Shown in pieces: positions 16,945 through 25,395 of a stretch of 48,210 nt of DNA. Within the stretch, counting starts at the first letter, position 1. Each line of letters starts with the position of its first letter. The DNA comes from Pseudobdellovibrionaceae bacterium (GTDB lineage: Bacteria > Bdellovibrionota_B > Oligoflexia > Oligoflexales > Bog-1112), in NCBI GenBank assembly GCA_002711925.1, contig PASJ01000081.1:1-48210 (forward strand), read 5' to 3'. The notes under the pieces were generated by a model. That model searched no databases, was not told the origin of the DNA, and saw only the letters and a program-made list of their open reading frames with translations. The position numbers and the translations under genes were made by a program.

Positions 16945-18018
16945 ATGAGTAATAAAGCTATGGTTTTAATTTTCTCTTCACTTCGATTTTTTCTTATAGT
17001 TTGTTCAATGGAGTCATTATATTCTCTTCCTGATAACTTGCCTCGAGCATGGAACGAGATAAATATAGGGGGAGCAACGACTTGTGCGCGAGGTGAGGAC
17101 TTCTCATTTTTTGTTTACCCGGGTCGTACAAATAAAGTCGTTATTGATTTTATGGGTGGAGGAGCTTGTTGGAATGCTGAGACTTGTTCTGAAGACGGGG
17201 CAACATTCATTGATTCGATAGAGTTTATAAGAGAACGTCAAAGAAATGGTGAGGAAGGTGTTTATAATCGAAACAATCCAGATAACCCGCTTAAAGATTG
17301 GTACCATGTTATTGTTCCCTATTGTACCGGTGATATTCATTGGGGGAGTAATAGTGTCAATTACCAACTAGATAGTGGAGAGTCTTTTTCGATTCAACAC
17401 TATGGAGCTATAAACTCTCAAGCGGTTTTAGATTGGGTTGCTGATAACTTTGAATCTCCTGGTGATGTCCTTATGACTGGTTGCAGTGCTGGTGCATATG
17501 GCTCAATTTACTGGGCTCCTCATTATAAAGAGTTATTTCCAGAAGCTAATTTTTATCACTTAGCTGATAGTGGAGCTGGAATTGTGACGGATAATTTTTT
17601 CCGTAATAGTTTCCCAAACTGGCAAGCTTCTCGTTTTGCTGCGGACTGGGTACCAGGTTTAGACCCAGAGATAAATGATTGGTTTGATTTAACTTTAGAT
17701 CATATGTATCTCAGTGTTGCCGGTTACTATGACCATTCTAGTTTTTCACAGTTTAATATGAAAAAAGACGAGATACAAAAATTTTTTTATGAAATAATGG
17801 GAGGAGACTCTTCTCATTGGGAGAAGAAACTTAATATTTCGATGAAAAAACTTACTCAATCATTAGATAATTTTAAGACTTATACTTACCCTGGTAATGA
17901 TCATTGTATCCTTCCTTATAACTATTTATATGAATTAAACCATGAGGGTGTTTCATTTCTTGATTGGTTTAAGCGATATATTTCAGGAGAAAGTGTATCG
18001 AATATAGGACTGAGATAG
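16945..18018 (+). CDS. Exported pectinacetylesterase/Notum-family carboxylesterase
   Basis: An alpha/beta-hydrolase of the PAE/Notum family, which removes acyl groups from polysaccharides or lipidated proteins. The 357-residue protein has a signal-peptide-like start (MVLIFSSLRFFLIVCSMESLYS) and then family signatures: VVIDFMGGGACWN (oxyanion region, about 65-77), IVPYCTGDIHWG, and MTGCSAGAYGS with nucleophile Ser181. The C-terminal histidine is likely in YPGNDHCILPYNY. The acid residue is probably in the LADSGAGI segment. A TTGACA promoter lies directly upstream. The physiological substrate is unknown; in bacteria an extracellular polysaccharide is the simplest guess. Confidence 0.85.
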   Translation: MSNKAMVLIFSSLRFFLIVCSMESLYSLPDNLPRAWNEINIGGATTCARGEDFSFFVYPGRTNKVVIDFMGGGACWNAETCSEDGATFIDSIEFIRERQRNGEEGVYNRNNPDNPLKDWYHVIVPYCTGDIHWGSNSVNYQLDSGESFSIQHYGAINSQAVLDWVADNFESPGDVLMTGCSAGAYGSIYWAPHYKELFPEANFYHLADSGAGIVTDNFFRNSFPNWQASRFAADWVPGLDPEINDWFDLTLDHMYLSVAGYYDHSSFSQFNMKKDEIQKFFYEIMGGDSSHWEKKLNISMKKLTQSLDNFKTYTYPGNDHCILPYNYLYELNHEGVSFLDWFKRYISGESVSNIGLR

Positions 18019-18114
18019 AATGAAACTTGCTAATTTGAAATTTTGAGAGGAATTCATAATTTTTATTTATTTCTTTGAAAAATCCTTTTTTTTTCTAATC
18101 AATAGAGGTTAATT

Positions 18115-18681
18115 ATGAAAAATCACCTAGCTTATTTAGGTTTATATTTTTTTATTTTTCAAGTGAATATGATTGCTTGCTCTTCTCTACTCCAAGCGAA
18201 AAATCAAGATAATCTGGAAAACCTTAAAAATCACGTTGATCTAAATTTTTCCTCAGATAGCCATGAAAGTAAGCCACTGAAAATTCAATTTTCTTATGAG
18301 CTTGTAACTTTTGATTCCCAGACAAAAAATTATAAATTCAGCACTAAAAAAGATTTTATTTTATTGGGTAGTATACATAAAGCAGAAAATTTTTGGGTTG
18401 GTGATTATCTGGTTCAGTTGGTTCCCAAAAATCTTAGTACTGGTGATTCTCCTTCCGTCTATAGAGCAATTATTTACAAAAGTAGAGAACATGATGCTTT
18501 TGAAGAACGTATAGGTTCTCTAGACGCTTTTGGTGAGATTGTTGATAGGGGAAAGCATTTTGAATTTTTGTCATACAGTTATAAAATTTTCTATGATAAA
18601 ATGGGTCACCCTAGTCTTAAAGCCATAATCGGTAAAAATGTAAACAATCAGTTTCATGTGGCAAGGTCAAAGAAGAAGTAA
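18115..18681 (+). CDS. Putative lipoprotein of unknown function
   Basis: Not recognised. The 188-residue protein begins with a hydrophobic signal (LAYLGLYFFIFQVNMIACSS); Cys22 in MIAC could be a lipidation site, although the lipobox is not classical. The mature part is rich in Lys, Ser and Phe, with beta-strand-like alternation (IQFSYELVTF, FLSYSYKIFYDK), suggesting a small beta-rich periplasmic domain. It starts 96 bases after the Notum-like gene on the same strand and could share its transcript. Its stop lies 15 bases from the end of the convergent speD. Confidence 0.6.
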   Translation: MKNHLAYLGLYFFIFQVNMIACSSLLQAKNQDNLENLKNHVDLNFSSDSHESKPLKIQFSYELVTFDSQTKNYKFSTKKDFILLGSIHKAENFWVGDYLVQLVPKNLSTGDSPSVYRAIIYKSREHDAFEERIGSLDAFGEIVDRGKHFEFLSYSYKIFYDKMGHPSLKAIIGKNVNNQFHVARSKKK

Positions 18682-18696
18682 ACATGTGAGTTTAAA

Positions 18697-19152
18697 TCAG
18701 CATGTGATTTCATCATGTAGGTTTTCTGCTTCTAGAGAAACTTCCTCTGAGTCAAGAGGGTTTGTGAAGTCTTCATCTCCTCTGGTTTTTTTATGTAGCT
18801 TGTGTGTTTTTGGCTTAAGGGCTTTTATGAGAGCTTCTGCTATTCTTTCGGGACGGCACGTTTGACCGCAAGTAAAAGCATCGAAAAATAATGCATTAAA
18901 CTCTGGATATGTGTGAATTGACGCATGTGACTCAGATAAGAGTGCTAAAAGTGTTGCTCCGCTGGGTGAGAATGACTTTTCCTGCATGCTACAAAGGGTA
19001 GCTCCAGATTGTTTAATACCATCTTCAAGAGCTTCTTTTAAAATATTACAATCATTTAGGTATTTTGAGTCAATGCCATACATTTCCCCGAATATGTGTA
19101 CACCTATAAACTTATGTTCGGATATTTCGTTCAATTCCTTCAACCTTCTCAA
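18697..19152 (-). CDS. speD: S-adenosylmethionine decarboxylase proenzyme
   Basis: Makes decarboxylated AdoMet, the aminopropyl donor for spermidine synthesis. The precursor cleaves itself before a serine that becomes the pyruvoyl cofactor; here this is Ser75 in LLSESHASIHTYPE, with catalytic His80 and Cys95 (FFDAFTCG). At 151 residues it is the small bacterial class 1b-type enzyme, with a longer and charged C-terminal tail. No spermidine synthase is in the window. It lies 86 bases downstream of tatD on the same strand, so it may end that operon. Confidence 0.95.
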   Translation of the reverse strand: MRRLKELNEISEHKFIGVHIFGEMYGIDSKYLNDCNILKEALEDGIKQSGATLCSMQEKSFSPSGATLLALLSESHASIHTYPEFNALFFDAFTCGQTCRPERIAEALIKALKPKTHKLHKKTRGDEDFTNPLDSEEVSLEAENLHDEITC

Positions 19153-19238
19153 TATTACTAATCTTTTTTAAAGTTTTTTTGTCTCTTTTCTTGGGTTGTT
19201 TACTAAAACTTACTTTAATACAGCAAAAGTACTAGATG

Positions 19239-20066
19239 TTAAAATTTAAAGACATGCTTAAAGTTATTCCAGACCGTCAATCTTGCTTGACTTTCTTGCC
19301 AACCTCTCAAATGAGCTAATAACGCTATTGTCTTTATCACGTTTACAGGTTCATTTCTAGTATTTCTTTCAGGACTTAGATAAGGAGAATCTGTTTCAGT
19401 CAGAATTTTTTCCCTTGGAAGAAGTTTAAGAAGTTTTTGAAAGGCTTCATTTTTATATGCGTTCGCTGGGATTGAATAGCACCAATTATACTTTTCTGCC
19501 ATTTGCAATGCTAACTTCGTTTTACCACTGTAACAGTGAAGAATGGCTTTTTCAATATCATGGTAAGCTAAGATTTCAAAAACTCTTTTTTCAAGCTTTC
19601 TAGAATGAATAATTGCAGGGATGGAATGTCTAGAAGCTATCTCCAGTAATCTAATAAACACCGATTCTTGTTGGGAAAATGTAGACTTATCAAGCCAGTA
19701 GCCATCAAGGCCACATTCACCTACAGCAATAATTTTTTTTGTAGCAGCTTGTTGATCTATGAACAACAGCTCTTCTTCAATATTGAAAGATTCACATCTG
19801 TGGGGAAAGTCATCACTTAATAGGGTGTGAACAGCGTGAATTGGATAAATTCCTAATGCTGCATGTATAATTGTGTTTGCTTCAGACATCAGAAGAATTT
19901 CGCGGTTTGACTTTGGCTCCAGGCCATTAACAACAACTGAAGCAAGTTTAGCGTCTTCAGCTCTTTGGATCACGTCCGCTAAATCTTGAGAAAAGTCCTT
20001 ATGAGTTAGGTGAGCGTGGACATCAACATAGTAACTTTTTGTATTTTTTTCTTTTGATACGTTCAT
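19239..20066 (-). CDS. tatD: TatD-family metal-dependent hydrolase/DNase
   Basis: A TIM-barrel metal-dependent hydrolase of the TatD family, implicated in DNA 3'-end processing and repair. Metal-site motifs are all present: VDVHAHLTH (residues 14-22), GECGLDGYW, AIIHSRK, ILHCYSGK and LTETDSPYLSP. The 275-residue length is a little above average. GECGLDGYW differs from the usual GExGLDyy only slightly. It begins 18 bases after the stop of the metallopeptidase gene, so the two are cotranscribed. Confidence 0.92.
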   Translation of the reverse strand: MNVSKEKNTKSYYVDVHAHLTHKDFSQDLADVIQRAEDAKLASVVVNGLEPKSNREILLMSEANTIIHAALGIYPIHAVHTLLSDDFPHRCESFNIEEELLFIDQQAATKKIIAVGECGLDGYWLDKSTFSQQESVFIRLLEIASRHSIPAIIHSRKLEKRVFEILAYHDIEKAILHCYSGKTKLALQMAEKYNWCYSIPANAYKNEAFQKLLKLLPREKILTETDSPYLSPERNTRNEPVNVIKTIALLAHLRGWQESQARLTVWNNFKHVFKF

Positions 20067-20084
20067 TTTCGATTTTCTTATACT

Positions 20085-21893
20085 TTAGGTTCGTCTTGAG
20101 TACGCAACACCAAATGATTGGTAACACAAAATAAGCAGAAAAGGAAATAGAAGAGAGAAGAGAATAAATGTGAATGGTAGTTTATTTATTTTACTTATGG
20201 ATCCACAGGTTGCTTCATTTTTTTTAAGAGCTTCTTTCTCATCTTCGTCTCTTAAATTTTCCGTTGTTTCTTGATCTTCAGGCCATTGAGAAACTTCTTT
20301 ACAATCTAGGTTTTCTAGCATTGTGCCAAAGCCTCTGTTGATAGCTGCATCGTAAATTTTACATGAATTCATTCCTTGTCCCAAGTATTCATCAGCTGTC
20401 ATTAAGGCTAAAATAAAGTGATAAAAACCACTATCCACAATTAAAAAATCAATTGATTTTTGGGTTAGCTTTGCTAAGTAGTTTAAATCAAGGTCTGCTT
20501 TTAGATCCCACAGCATTCCAGATAATAATTGACTTTTATGGTGTGGAGTCATGCTAGAATAATCGGAGTCGTTAAGCCTCAAGTTGTTATCAGCAGTTCT
20601 TAAACATTCAGAGATGAGGAAACAAGAATCCGAACCTTCTGGACAAATCGACTCTCCAAGGCAAGCATCGTCTGTCTTAGCAAAAGCAAAGAAATCTGCA
20701 ATACCTTCGTGGAGAATTAAAGACTCTCCACTTGCTGTTTTTAATGTGCGATACTGAACATGATGACCGAACTCGTGAGATACAACATCTGTATCTGTTA
20801 AAAGATTTTGGAGATCATGACCATCACCATCACCAATATTAATTGAAGTTTTACCGTTAAAGGACTCATTACTTGGAACATAAAGAGCGTTATTTCTTCC
20901 GTTTGAACCTCTTGATGGTGCATAAATATTTAGAATAATATTGTTTGTTTCGGCCCAAACATACCCTATCGATTTAAAATAGCTTAACATATTGTTTGCA
21001 TGGGTAAAGACAGAAACTTCATTAAACTCGGTGTCTGAGGGGGTGTAAATAAAAGAGTGATCTTTTGAATAGGCTCTTTCGTGACCATATTTTGATGTTG
21101 GGTTTGTAAATGTTTCAAAGAAGGAGTTTTTTAGAGTTCCATCTCCATCAAGTTGAATATCATACTCCACAAGATTAGAATCTGTCGAATTTTCCTCGTA
21201 AACTTGAGTTTTTCCGGTTACGCCATCAAGGTGAAAAAACTTTCTTTCCTTTTTGTAGAGCCTATTGTCATCAGCGTAATATTCGTAAGGTAGCCCATTG
21301 AGATGAATAGAAAATATCCACACAGGTTTTAATTCTTTCGACTCACTAAGGTAGCACTTATCTTTTACCTTTATCCTAAAATCAGAATGAAATTTTTCTT
21401 TTATATTTTCTATGACACGTTTCCTTGAAAGTTCTAAAGAAGGCCATTTACTTGGAATATATTCATAGGTATGAAAGTTTTGATCATTACCAATGATGTA
21501 GATTGATCCATCCTGCCTTTTTATTGCTTTTATTTCTAAATCACATATTTTACTGCGGCCCAGGTGTGTATCAAAAGTCATAGTTTGTTGACTGTTGAAA
21601 AGGTTAAAAAAACCATCTTCTTCCTTTTTTGGCGTAAACTTAATTTTTTCGTGGTAATATCTTTTATTTAAGTATGAAGCTACAGCTTTTTTAAGGGTTA
21701 TTTTTCCTTCTTTGTGTAATTTCGAGTAAACTCCAGATTGCCACTCATCGTAAGTATTGGACTCTTTAGGTGGTAGAATTATTTTTTTTAATGATTCTTG
21801 ATTCTCTTCTCTTTCAACAAGATGAAGATAACTGGCTGAAGTTACCAATGAGTAAAGCATAGATAAAATAGACAATATTTTTTTAATGTTCAT
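20085..21893 (-). CDS. Exported gluzincin metallopeptidase with C-terminal sorting-type tail
   Basis: A secreted zinc protease of 602 residues. After a signal peptide (to about residue 20) comes a roughly 260-residue propeptide-like region, then the catalytic site DVVSHEFGHHVQY with zinc ligands His373 and His377 and base Glu374, and a third ligand Glu396 in ILHEGIADFFAF. This is the gluzincin pattern of the thermolysin/fungalysin (M4/M36) group. Cys pairs follow the active site. After an acidic linker the C-terminus ends with ATCGSIS (Cys563-Gly564), a hydrophobic helix (573-591) and YSRRT, a tripartite arrangement like MYXO-CTERM sorting tags. It starts an operon with tatD. The substrate is unknown. 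Confidence 0.82.
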   Translation of the reverse strand: MNIKKILSILSMLYSLVTSASYLHLVEREENQESLKKIILPPKESNTYDEWQSGVYSKLHKEGKITLKKAVASYLNKRYYHEKIKFTPKKEEDGFFNLFNSQQTMTFDTHLGRSKICDLEIKAIKRQDGSIYIIGNDQNFHTYEYIPSKWPSLELSRKRVIENIKEKFHSDFRIKVKDKCYLSESKELKPVWIFSIHLNGLPYEYYADDNRLYKKERKFFHLDGVTGKTQVYEENSTDSNLVEYDIQLDGDGTLKNSFFETFTNPTSKYGHERAYSKDHSFIYTPSDTEFNEVSVFTHANNMLSYFKSIGYVWAETNNIILNIYAPSRGSNGRNNALYVPSNESFNGKTSINIGDGDGHDLQNLLTDTDVVSHEFGHHVQYRTLKTASGESLILHEGIADFFAFAKTDDACLGESICPEGSDSCFLISECLRTADNNLRLNDSDYSSMTPHHKSQLLSGMLWDLKADLDLNYLAKLTQKSIDFLIVDSGFYHFILALMTADEYLGQGMNSCKIYDAAINRGFGTMLENLDCKEVSQWPEDQETTENLRDEDEKEALKKNEATCGSISKINKLPFTFILFSLLFPFLLILCYQSFGVAYSRRT

Positions 21894-22141
21894 TTTTGTC
21901 TCTTGTCGTGAGTTATCTTGTTGAATAAAAATATCGACTGGAAGAAAGAGGAAGATTAATTTAGTAAAATAGTTAATTTAAACCATAGAAAATAAATGTT
22001 AAATATTATATTTATTTTCCAATGCTTATCTGAGGGTAATTTTTACCTATAGAGCTTTTTTTTTTGATTTTAAGAGTTTTTTTTATGAAACAATTTTTTG
22101 ATAATAAAATTTTTGAAGTGTAAGACAAGAGGAGGAAAAAA

Positions 22142-23023
22142 ATGAAGATATACTCATTGGAAGGTAATCGACAAAAACTTGATGGGGGAGCAATGTTCGG
22201 AAATGCACCTCGTGCTGTCTGGGAAAAGTGGATCAAACCTGACGAAAAAGGTCGAATCGAGTTGGCCTGCCGTTGCTTACTTCTTGAGTTTGAAAATAAA
22301 AAAATTCTTTGCGAAGCAGGGATTGGTGCTTTTTTTGAGCCTAAGTTAGCTGAAAGATTTGGTGTAGTAAACAGTCAAAAAAATGAGCTACTTTTAAGCC
22401 TAGAAAAACTTAATATTCAACATCAAGATATTGACTGGGTTATACTTTCACACTTGCATTTCGATCATGTAGGAGGGATCTTACCCAGCTATGAAGAAAT
22501 CATCGGTGGTAATGATCAGTTGTTATTCCCCAATGCTAATTTTGTTACCAGTAAAACTGCATTTGAAAGATGCAGGCAGCCTCACTTAAGGGACCGAGCT
22601 TCATTTATTCCAGGTTTACATCAAAAGCTAAGTGCTAGTGGACGGTTGTTTCTTATTAATGATAATGAAGAAACTTCGAGTGGGGCTTTTATAGATCCTT
22701 CAATTTCGTTTAGATTCTCATCAGGACACACCCCCGGTCAAATGCATACTATTATTGATGGAAAGTCGGAATCTCTTCTCTTTTGCGGCGATTTGATCCC
22801 TGGTCGATTCTGGCTTCACCTTCCTATTACTATGGGGTATGATAGATTTCCAGAAAAATTAATTGATGAAAAAAAGAAAATAATTGATTTAGCAATAGCA
22901 AATAATTATTTATTATTTTTTACCCACGATCCTGACTTTAGTACTGCTAAATGTGAAAAAGATGAAAATGGGAAAATTAGGCCCAGCGATTGTTTGGCTA
23001 AATTAGAGTCATATGACTTATAG
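22142..23023 (+). CDS. MBL-fold metallo-hydrolase
   Basis: A two-metal hydrolase of the metallo-beta-lactamase fold, 293 residues, cytoplasmic. The metal ligands are HLHFDHVGG (H-x-H-x-D-H), SSGHTPGQMH, LFCGDLIPG (bridging Asp) and LFFTHDPDF (last His). This arrangement is typical of lactonase-like and YtnP-like hydrolases, but the substrate cannot be predicted. Start ATG 22142 follows a strong AGAGGAGG. The 3' end overlaps convergent bolA by six bases. Confidence 0.9.
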   Translation: MKIYSLEGNRQKLDGGAMFGNAPRAVWEKWIKPDEKGRIELACRCLLLEFENKKILCEAGIGAFFEPKLAERFGVVNSQKNELLLSLEKLNIQHQDIDWVILSHLHFDHVGGILPSYEEIIGGNDQLLFPNANFVTSKTAFERCRQPHLRDRASFIPGLHQKLSASGRLFLINDNEETSSGAFIDPSISFRFSSGHTPGQMHTIIDGKSESLLFCGDLIPGRFWLHLPITMGYDRFPEKLIDEKKKIIDLAIANNYLLFFTHDPDFSTAKCEKDENGKIRPSDCLAKLESYDL

Positions 23024-23257
23024 ACTAGATTTTGGTGGCACCTTTGTGTTTATAACAACGGCGTGGATATCTTTTTTTAAATGATTTCCAAGGGCCTGGT
23101 AAATAATCTTATGCTGTTCAACTAAAGTTTTCCCGATAAATTTGTCGGATTCCACATCTATTTGAATGTAATCTCCTGTTCCGCTTAAATCTTTAATTTT
23201 AAACTCTTTTTTGAGAAAAGTTTGACTTAATATATCTTCTATATCTTTAATATTCAT
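23018..23257 (-). CDS. bolA: BolA-family protein
   Basis: A small protein (79 residues) of the BolA/IbaG family, which usually pairs with monothiol glutaredoxins in iron-sulfur handling or acts on stress and cell shape. The key C-terminal helix-strand is LVEQHKIIYQALGNHLKKD followed by IHAVVINTKVP; the histidine there is a typical iron-sulfur ligand in BolA-glutaredoxin complexes. ATG 23257 with GGAAA upstream is preferred over an in-frame TTG at 23269. No glutaredoxin gene is adjacent. Confidence 0.9.
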   Translation of the reverse strand: MNIKDIEDILSQTFLKKEFKIKDLSGTGDYIQIDVESDKFIGKTLVEQHKIIYQALGNHLKKDIHAVVINTKVPPKSSL

Positions 23258-23433
23258 GAAAATTTCCAATCTATTTAAGTGAAATTAATACTTTTAGTTT
23301 TTTTTTATATAAAATTCAAGATTTTTATTAAATTTTTTATGAATTATTCGAATAAGTAAAAATTATTCTTATAAACTCAAAAGAGTCAAGCTTAGACTCT
23401 TTTCTTTTTAATTTAAAATAAATTTTATTAAGC

Positions 23434-23460
23434 TAAATTTATTTTTTTTAACACCGATAA
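23434..23460 (+). promoter_or_regulatory. Sigma-28 (FliA)-like promoter for the acidic lipoprotein
   Basis: TAAATTTA at 23434-23441, an 11-base spacer, then ACCGATAA at 23453-23460. Compared with TAAAGTTT-N11-GCCGATAA this matches 13 of 16 bases with exact spacing. The ATG at 23503 lies 42 bases downstream. Confidence 0.6.
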
Positions 23461-23502
23461 TTTTTTTGATATTTGTTTAAGAAATAGTTAAGTGAGGTGA
23501 AA

Positions 23503-24321
23503 ATGAAAGTAAAATATTCAGTTTTTAATTTAATAACAAAGATAATCCTAGCTTTAAGTTTAACTTTTTGTGCTGGAGGTGAAGACCTTGAAGATCCAAT
23601 GTCAGATAACGAGGAAGAGATTGGAGAATTAGATACACTTTTGGGTGAGGATGATAACGAAGCAGATGAAGAAATGAATTTCGCTAACGAAGAAAATGAG
23701 TTTTCTAACGAAGAAAATGAGTTTTCTAACGAAGATGAGGACAGCGAATTTATGAACGAGAGTACTAATATTGAAAATGACGTAGTAAATTCATTTGATG
23801 ATGAGGACGAAAATTTTTCAGATGAAGAAAATTTTTCTCAGGACAACAATGATTTATTTTCAAATAATAATGAGAACATTTTAGAAGATCAAAGTGATAG
23901 TTTGTCAAATCAGGAGTTTGAACCTAGTAATGAGGAGTCTTTAAACAATGAGTTTAGTGATGAAACACAAGATGTATTTACTGGTTTTGATAATATGGAA
24001 AATGTAGAAGAGGAGGCTTCTTTAGTTGAGGAAGATTATTCTGAATATTCGCCTATGCAAGGAGAAGACTCTGATGTTAAATCTGAACTTTTACCCTTAG
24101 AGTCAGGAAGAGTTGTGAGATATACTTTATACGATAATGTTCCAGTTTATAGTAGTCCCCAAGGAGAAAAATTATTTTCCTACACAAAAGGAGAGCCTAT
24201 TTTAGTCGAGATTCAGGGGGAATGGGCTTTGATTGGGTCTAGTTATTATATTAAAGTTTCCGATCTTTCTTCTAAAGGTATCAGTCGTAATAGAATGAGA
24301 GAGAATCAAGGTTGGAAATAA
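23503..24321 (+). CDS. Highly acidic lipoprotein with C-terminal SH3-like domain
   Basis: About 272 residues. A lipoprotein signal ends LALSLTFC-AGGED, with the lipid-bearing Cys near residue 26. Residues 30-195 or so are very rich in Glu, Asp, Asn and Ser, with repeats of the type NEENEFS, two of them identical at DNA level, and FSDEE/FSNEE variants. This part is probably disordered and strongly negatively charged. The last 70 residues (VVRYTLYDNVPVYSSPQGEK, then LFSYTKGEPILVEI and EWALIGSSYYIKVSDL) resemble a bacterial SH3-type domain. ATG 23503 with GAGG five bases upstream is chosen over an in-frame GTG at 23497. Function unknown; it could bind cations or the cell wall. The carbonic-anhydrase-like gene follows 54 bases later. 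Confidence 0.75.
   Translation: MKVKYSVFNLITKIILALSLTFCAGGEDLEDPMSDNEEEIGELDTLLGEDDNEADEEMNFANEENEFSNEENEFSNEDEDSEFMNESTNIENDVVNSFDDEDENFSDEENFSQDNNDLFSNNNENILEDQSDSLSNQEFEPSNEESLNNEFSDETQDVFTGFDNMENVEEEASLVEEDYSEYSPMQGEDSDVKSELLPLESGRVVRYTLYDNVPVYSSPQGEKLFSYTKGEPILVEIQGEWALIGSSYYIKVSDLSSKGISRNRMRENQGWK
23686..23727 (+). repeat. 21-bp tandem repeat inside the acidic lipoprotein gene
   Basis: The unit AACGAAGAAAATGAGTTTTC plus T occurs twice in direct succession (23686-23706 and 23707-23727), followed by a partial third copy starting AACGAAGATGAG. The unit is in frame and encodes NEENEFS, so copy-number change would alter protein length without a frameshift. Confidence 0.9.
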
Positions 24322-24375
24322 TATTACTTTTTAAGCAATACTTAATTTAAACTTTTTTGATTCCATATAGGTTAT

Positions 24376-25191
24376 ATGTTTTGTAAAAAAAAATATATCT
24401 TTCACCTTTTTTTCTTAATGTTTTTTTCCTCTTGTGAATATGAAGACAAAGCAATTCCGCAAAGGGTTGAGGTTGAAAAAGCTGAAGTAGATATTTTAAA
24501 AAGAGGAAACTGGAGTTATACAGGTTCATCAGGCCAGCAAAACTGGTCTTCTTTAAAAGAGGAATATAGTCTTTGTAGTGAAGGAAAGAGACAATCTCCC
24601 ATTGATATTAATTCGAAGACTGTAAAATTAAGGAATGAAAAATTTTTGAGCTTTTTTTATAGTTTATCATCTCTTTCTATCCTTAACGAAGACCATACGA
24701 TTAAGCTATTACCAAACGATAATAGCTCAAATTATATAATTTACAAAGAGCAAAAGTACAACTTACTTTTTTTTGATATTCATTCATTAAGTGAGCATAA
24801 GGTCGATAATGAATATTATCCTGGAGAATTACAGTTTTTTCATCAAAACGAAGAAGGTGATCGTTTAATAGTTGTGGTTTTACTTGATCTTGAAAGCTAT
24901 GTAGATCAATCAAATTTCAAATATTTTTGGGATTATATTCTTCTTGCTGAAAAGACACCGTTACAAATACTTGGTGAAATGAATTTACAAGATCTTCTTC
25001 CTAAAGACAGGTCTTATTTTTCTTATGAGGGGTCTTTGACCGTTCCTCCTTGCACAGAAAATGTTGAGTGGATTGTTTTAAAATCTTCAGTCTCTTTATC
25101 TCGGCCTCAGCTTGAATTATTTCAGTCGGTCCATTCAAGTAATTTTCGTAAAGTACAAGGCTTAAACGGTAGAGTTGTCTATTCACATTAG
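24376..25191 (+). CDS. Alpha-carbonic-anhydrase-like lipoprotein lacking two zinc ligands
   Basis: The fold is clear: KRQSPIDI (71-78), FDIHSLSEH (133-141), YPGELQFFH (148-156), YEGSLTVPPCTENVEWIVL (217-235). A lipobox-type signal gives FFSSC with Cys20. Cys67 and Cys226 match the disulfide of bacterial alpha enzymes. In active enzymes the zinc is held by His-x-His in the FHFHSPSEH motif and by a third His in ELHLVH. Here these positions read Asp134, His136 and Gln153, so only one histidine remains. The nucleotide sequence is unambiguous at these codons. The protein is therefore probably not a normal carbonic anhydrase; it may bind rather than hydrate, like animal carbonic-anhydrase-related proteins. 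It lies 54 bases after the acidic lipoprotein, likely in one transcript. Confidence 0.85.
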   Translation: MFCKKKYIFHLFFLMFFSSCEYEDKAIPQRVEVEKAEVDILKRGNWSYTGSSGQQNWSSLKEEYSLCSEGKRQSPIDINSKTVKLRNEKFLSFFYSLSSLSILNEDHTIKLLPNDNSSNYIIYKEQKYNLLFFDIHSLSEHKVDNEYYPGELQFFHQNEEGDRLIVVVLLDLESYVDQSNFKYFWDYILLAEKTPLQILGEMNLQDLLPKDRSYFSYEGSLTVPPCTENVEWIVLKSSVSLSRPQLELFQSVHSSNFRKVQGLNGRVVYSH

Positions 25192-25395
25192 GCCTTTTTT
25201 TTTGCCCCTTTTTATCATGATTAGCAATACTTTATTTCGAAATATTAGAGTTTGCGTCTTTTTTCTATTAAAGCCTTTTCATTTTTTCTAATTATGCCAT
25301 AATTGTCATAAAGGGATTTTTTGTTATTGATACTTTTTTTTGTGGGTTAAAACTCTCTTTAAGTTATCGATCAAGTTTTTATTTAAGAGGTAACG

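Noticed and set aside
24376-25191. Pseudogene status of the carbonic-anhydrase-like gene
   Set aside because: The frame is intact over 271 codons, with signal peptide, disulfide cysteines and other family motifs kept, so selective maintenance is more likely than decay.
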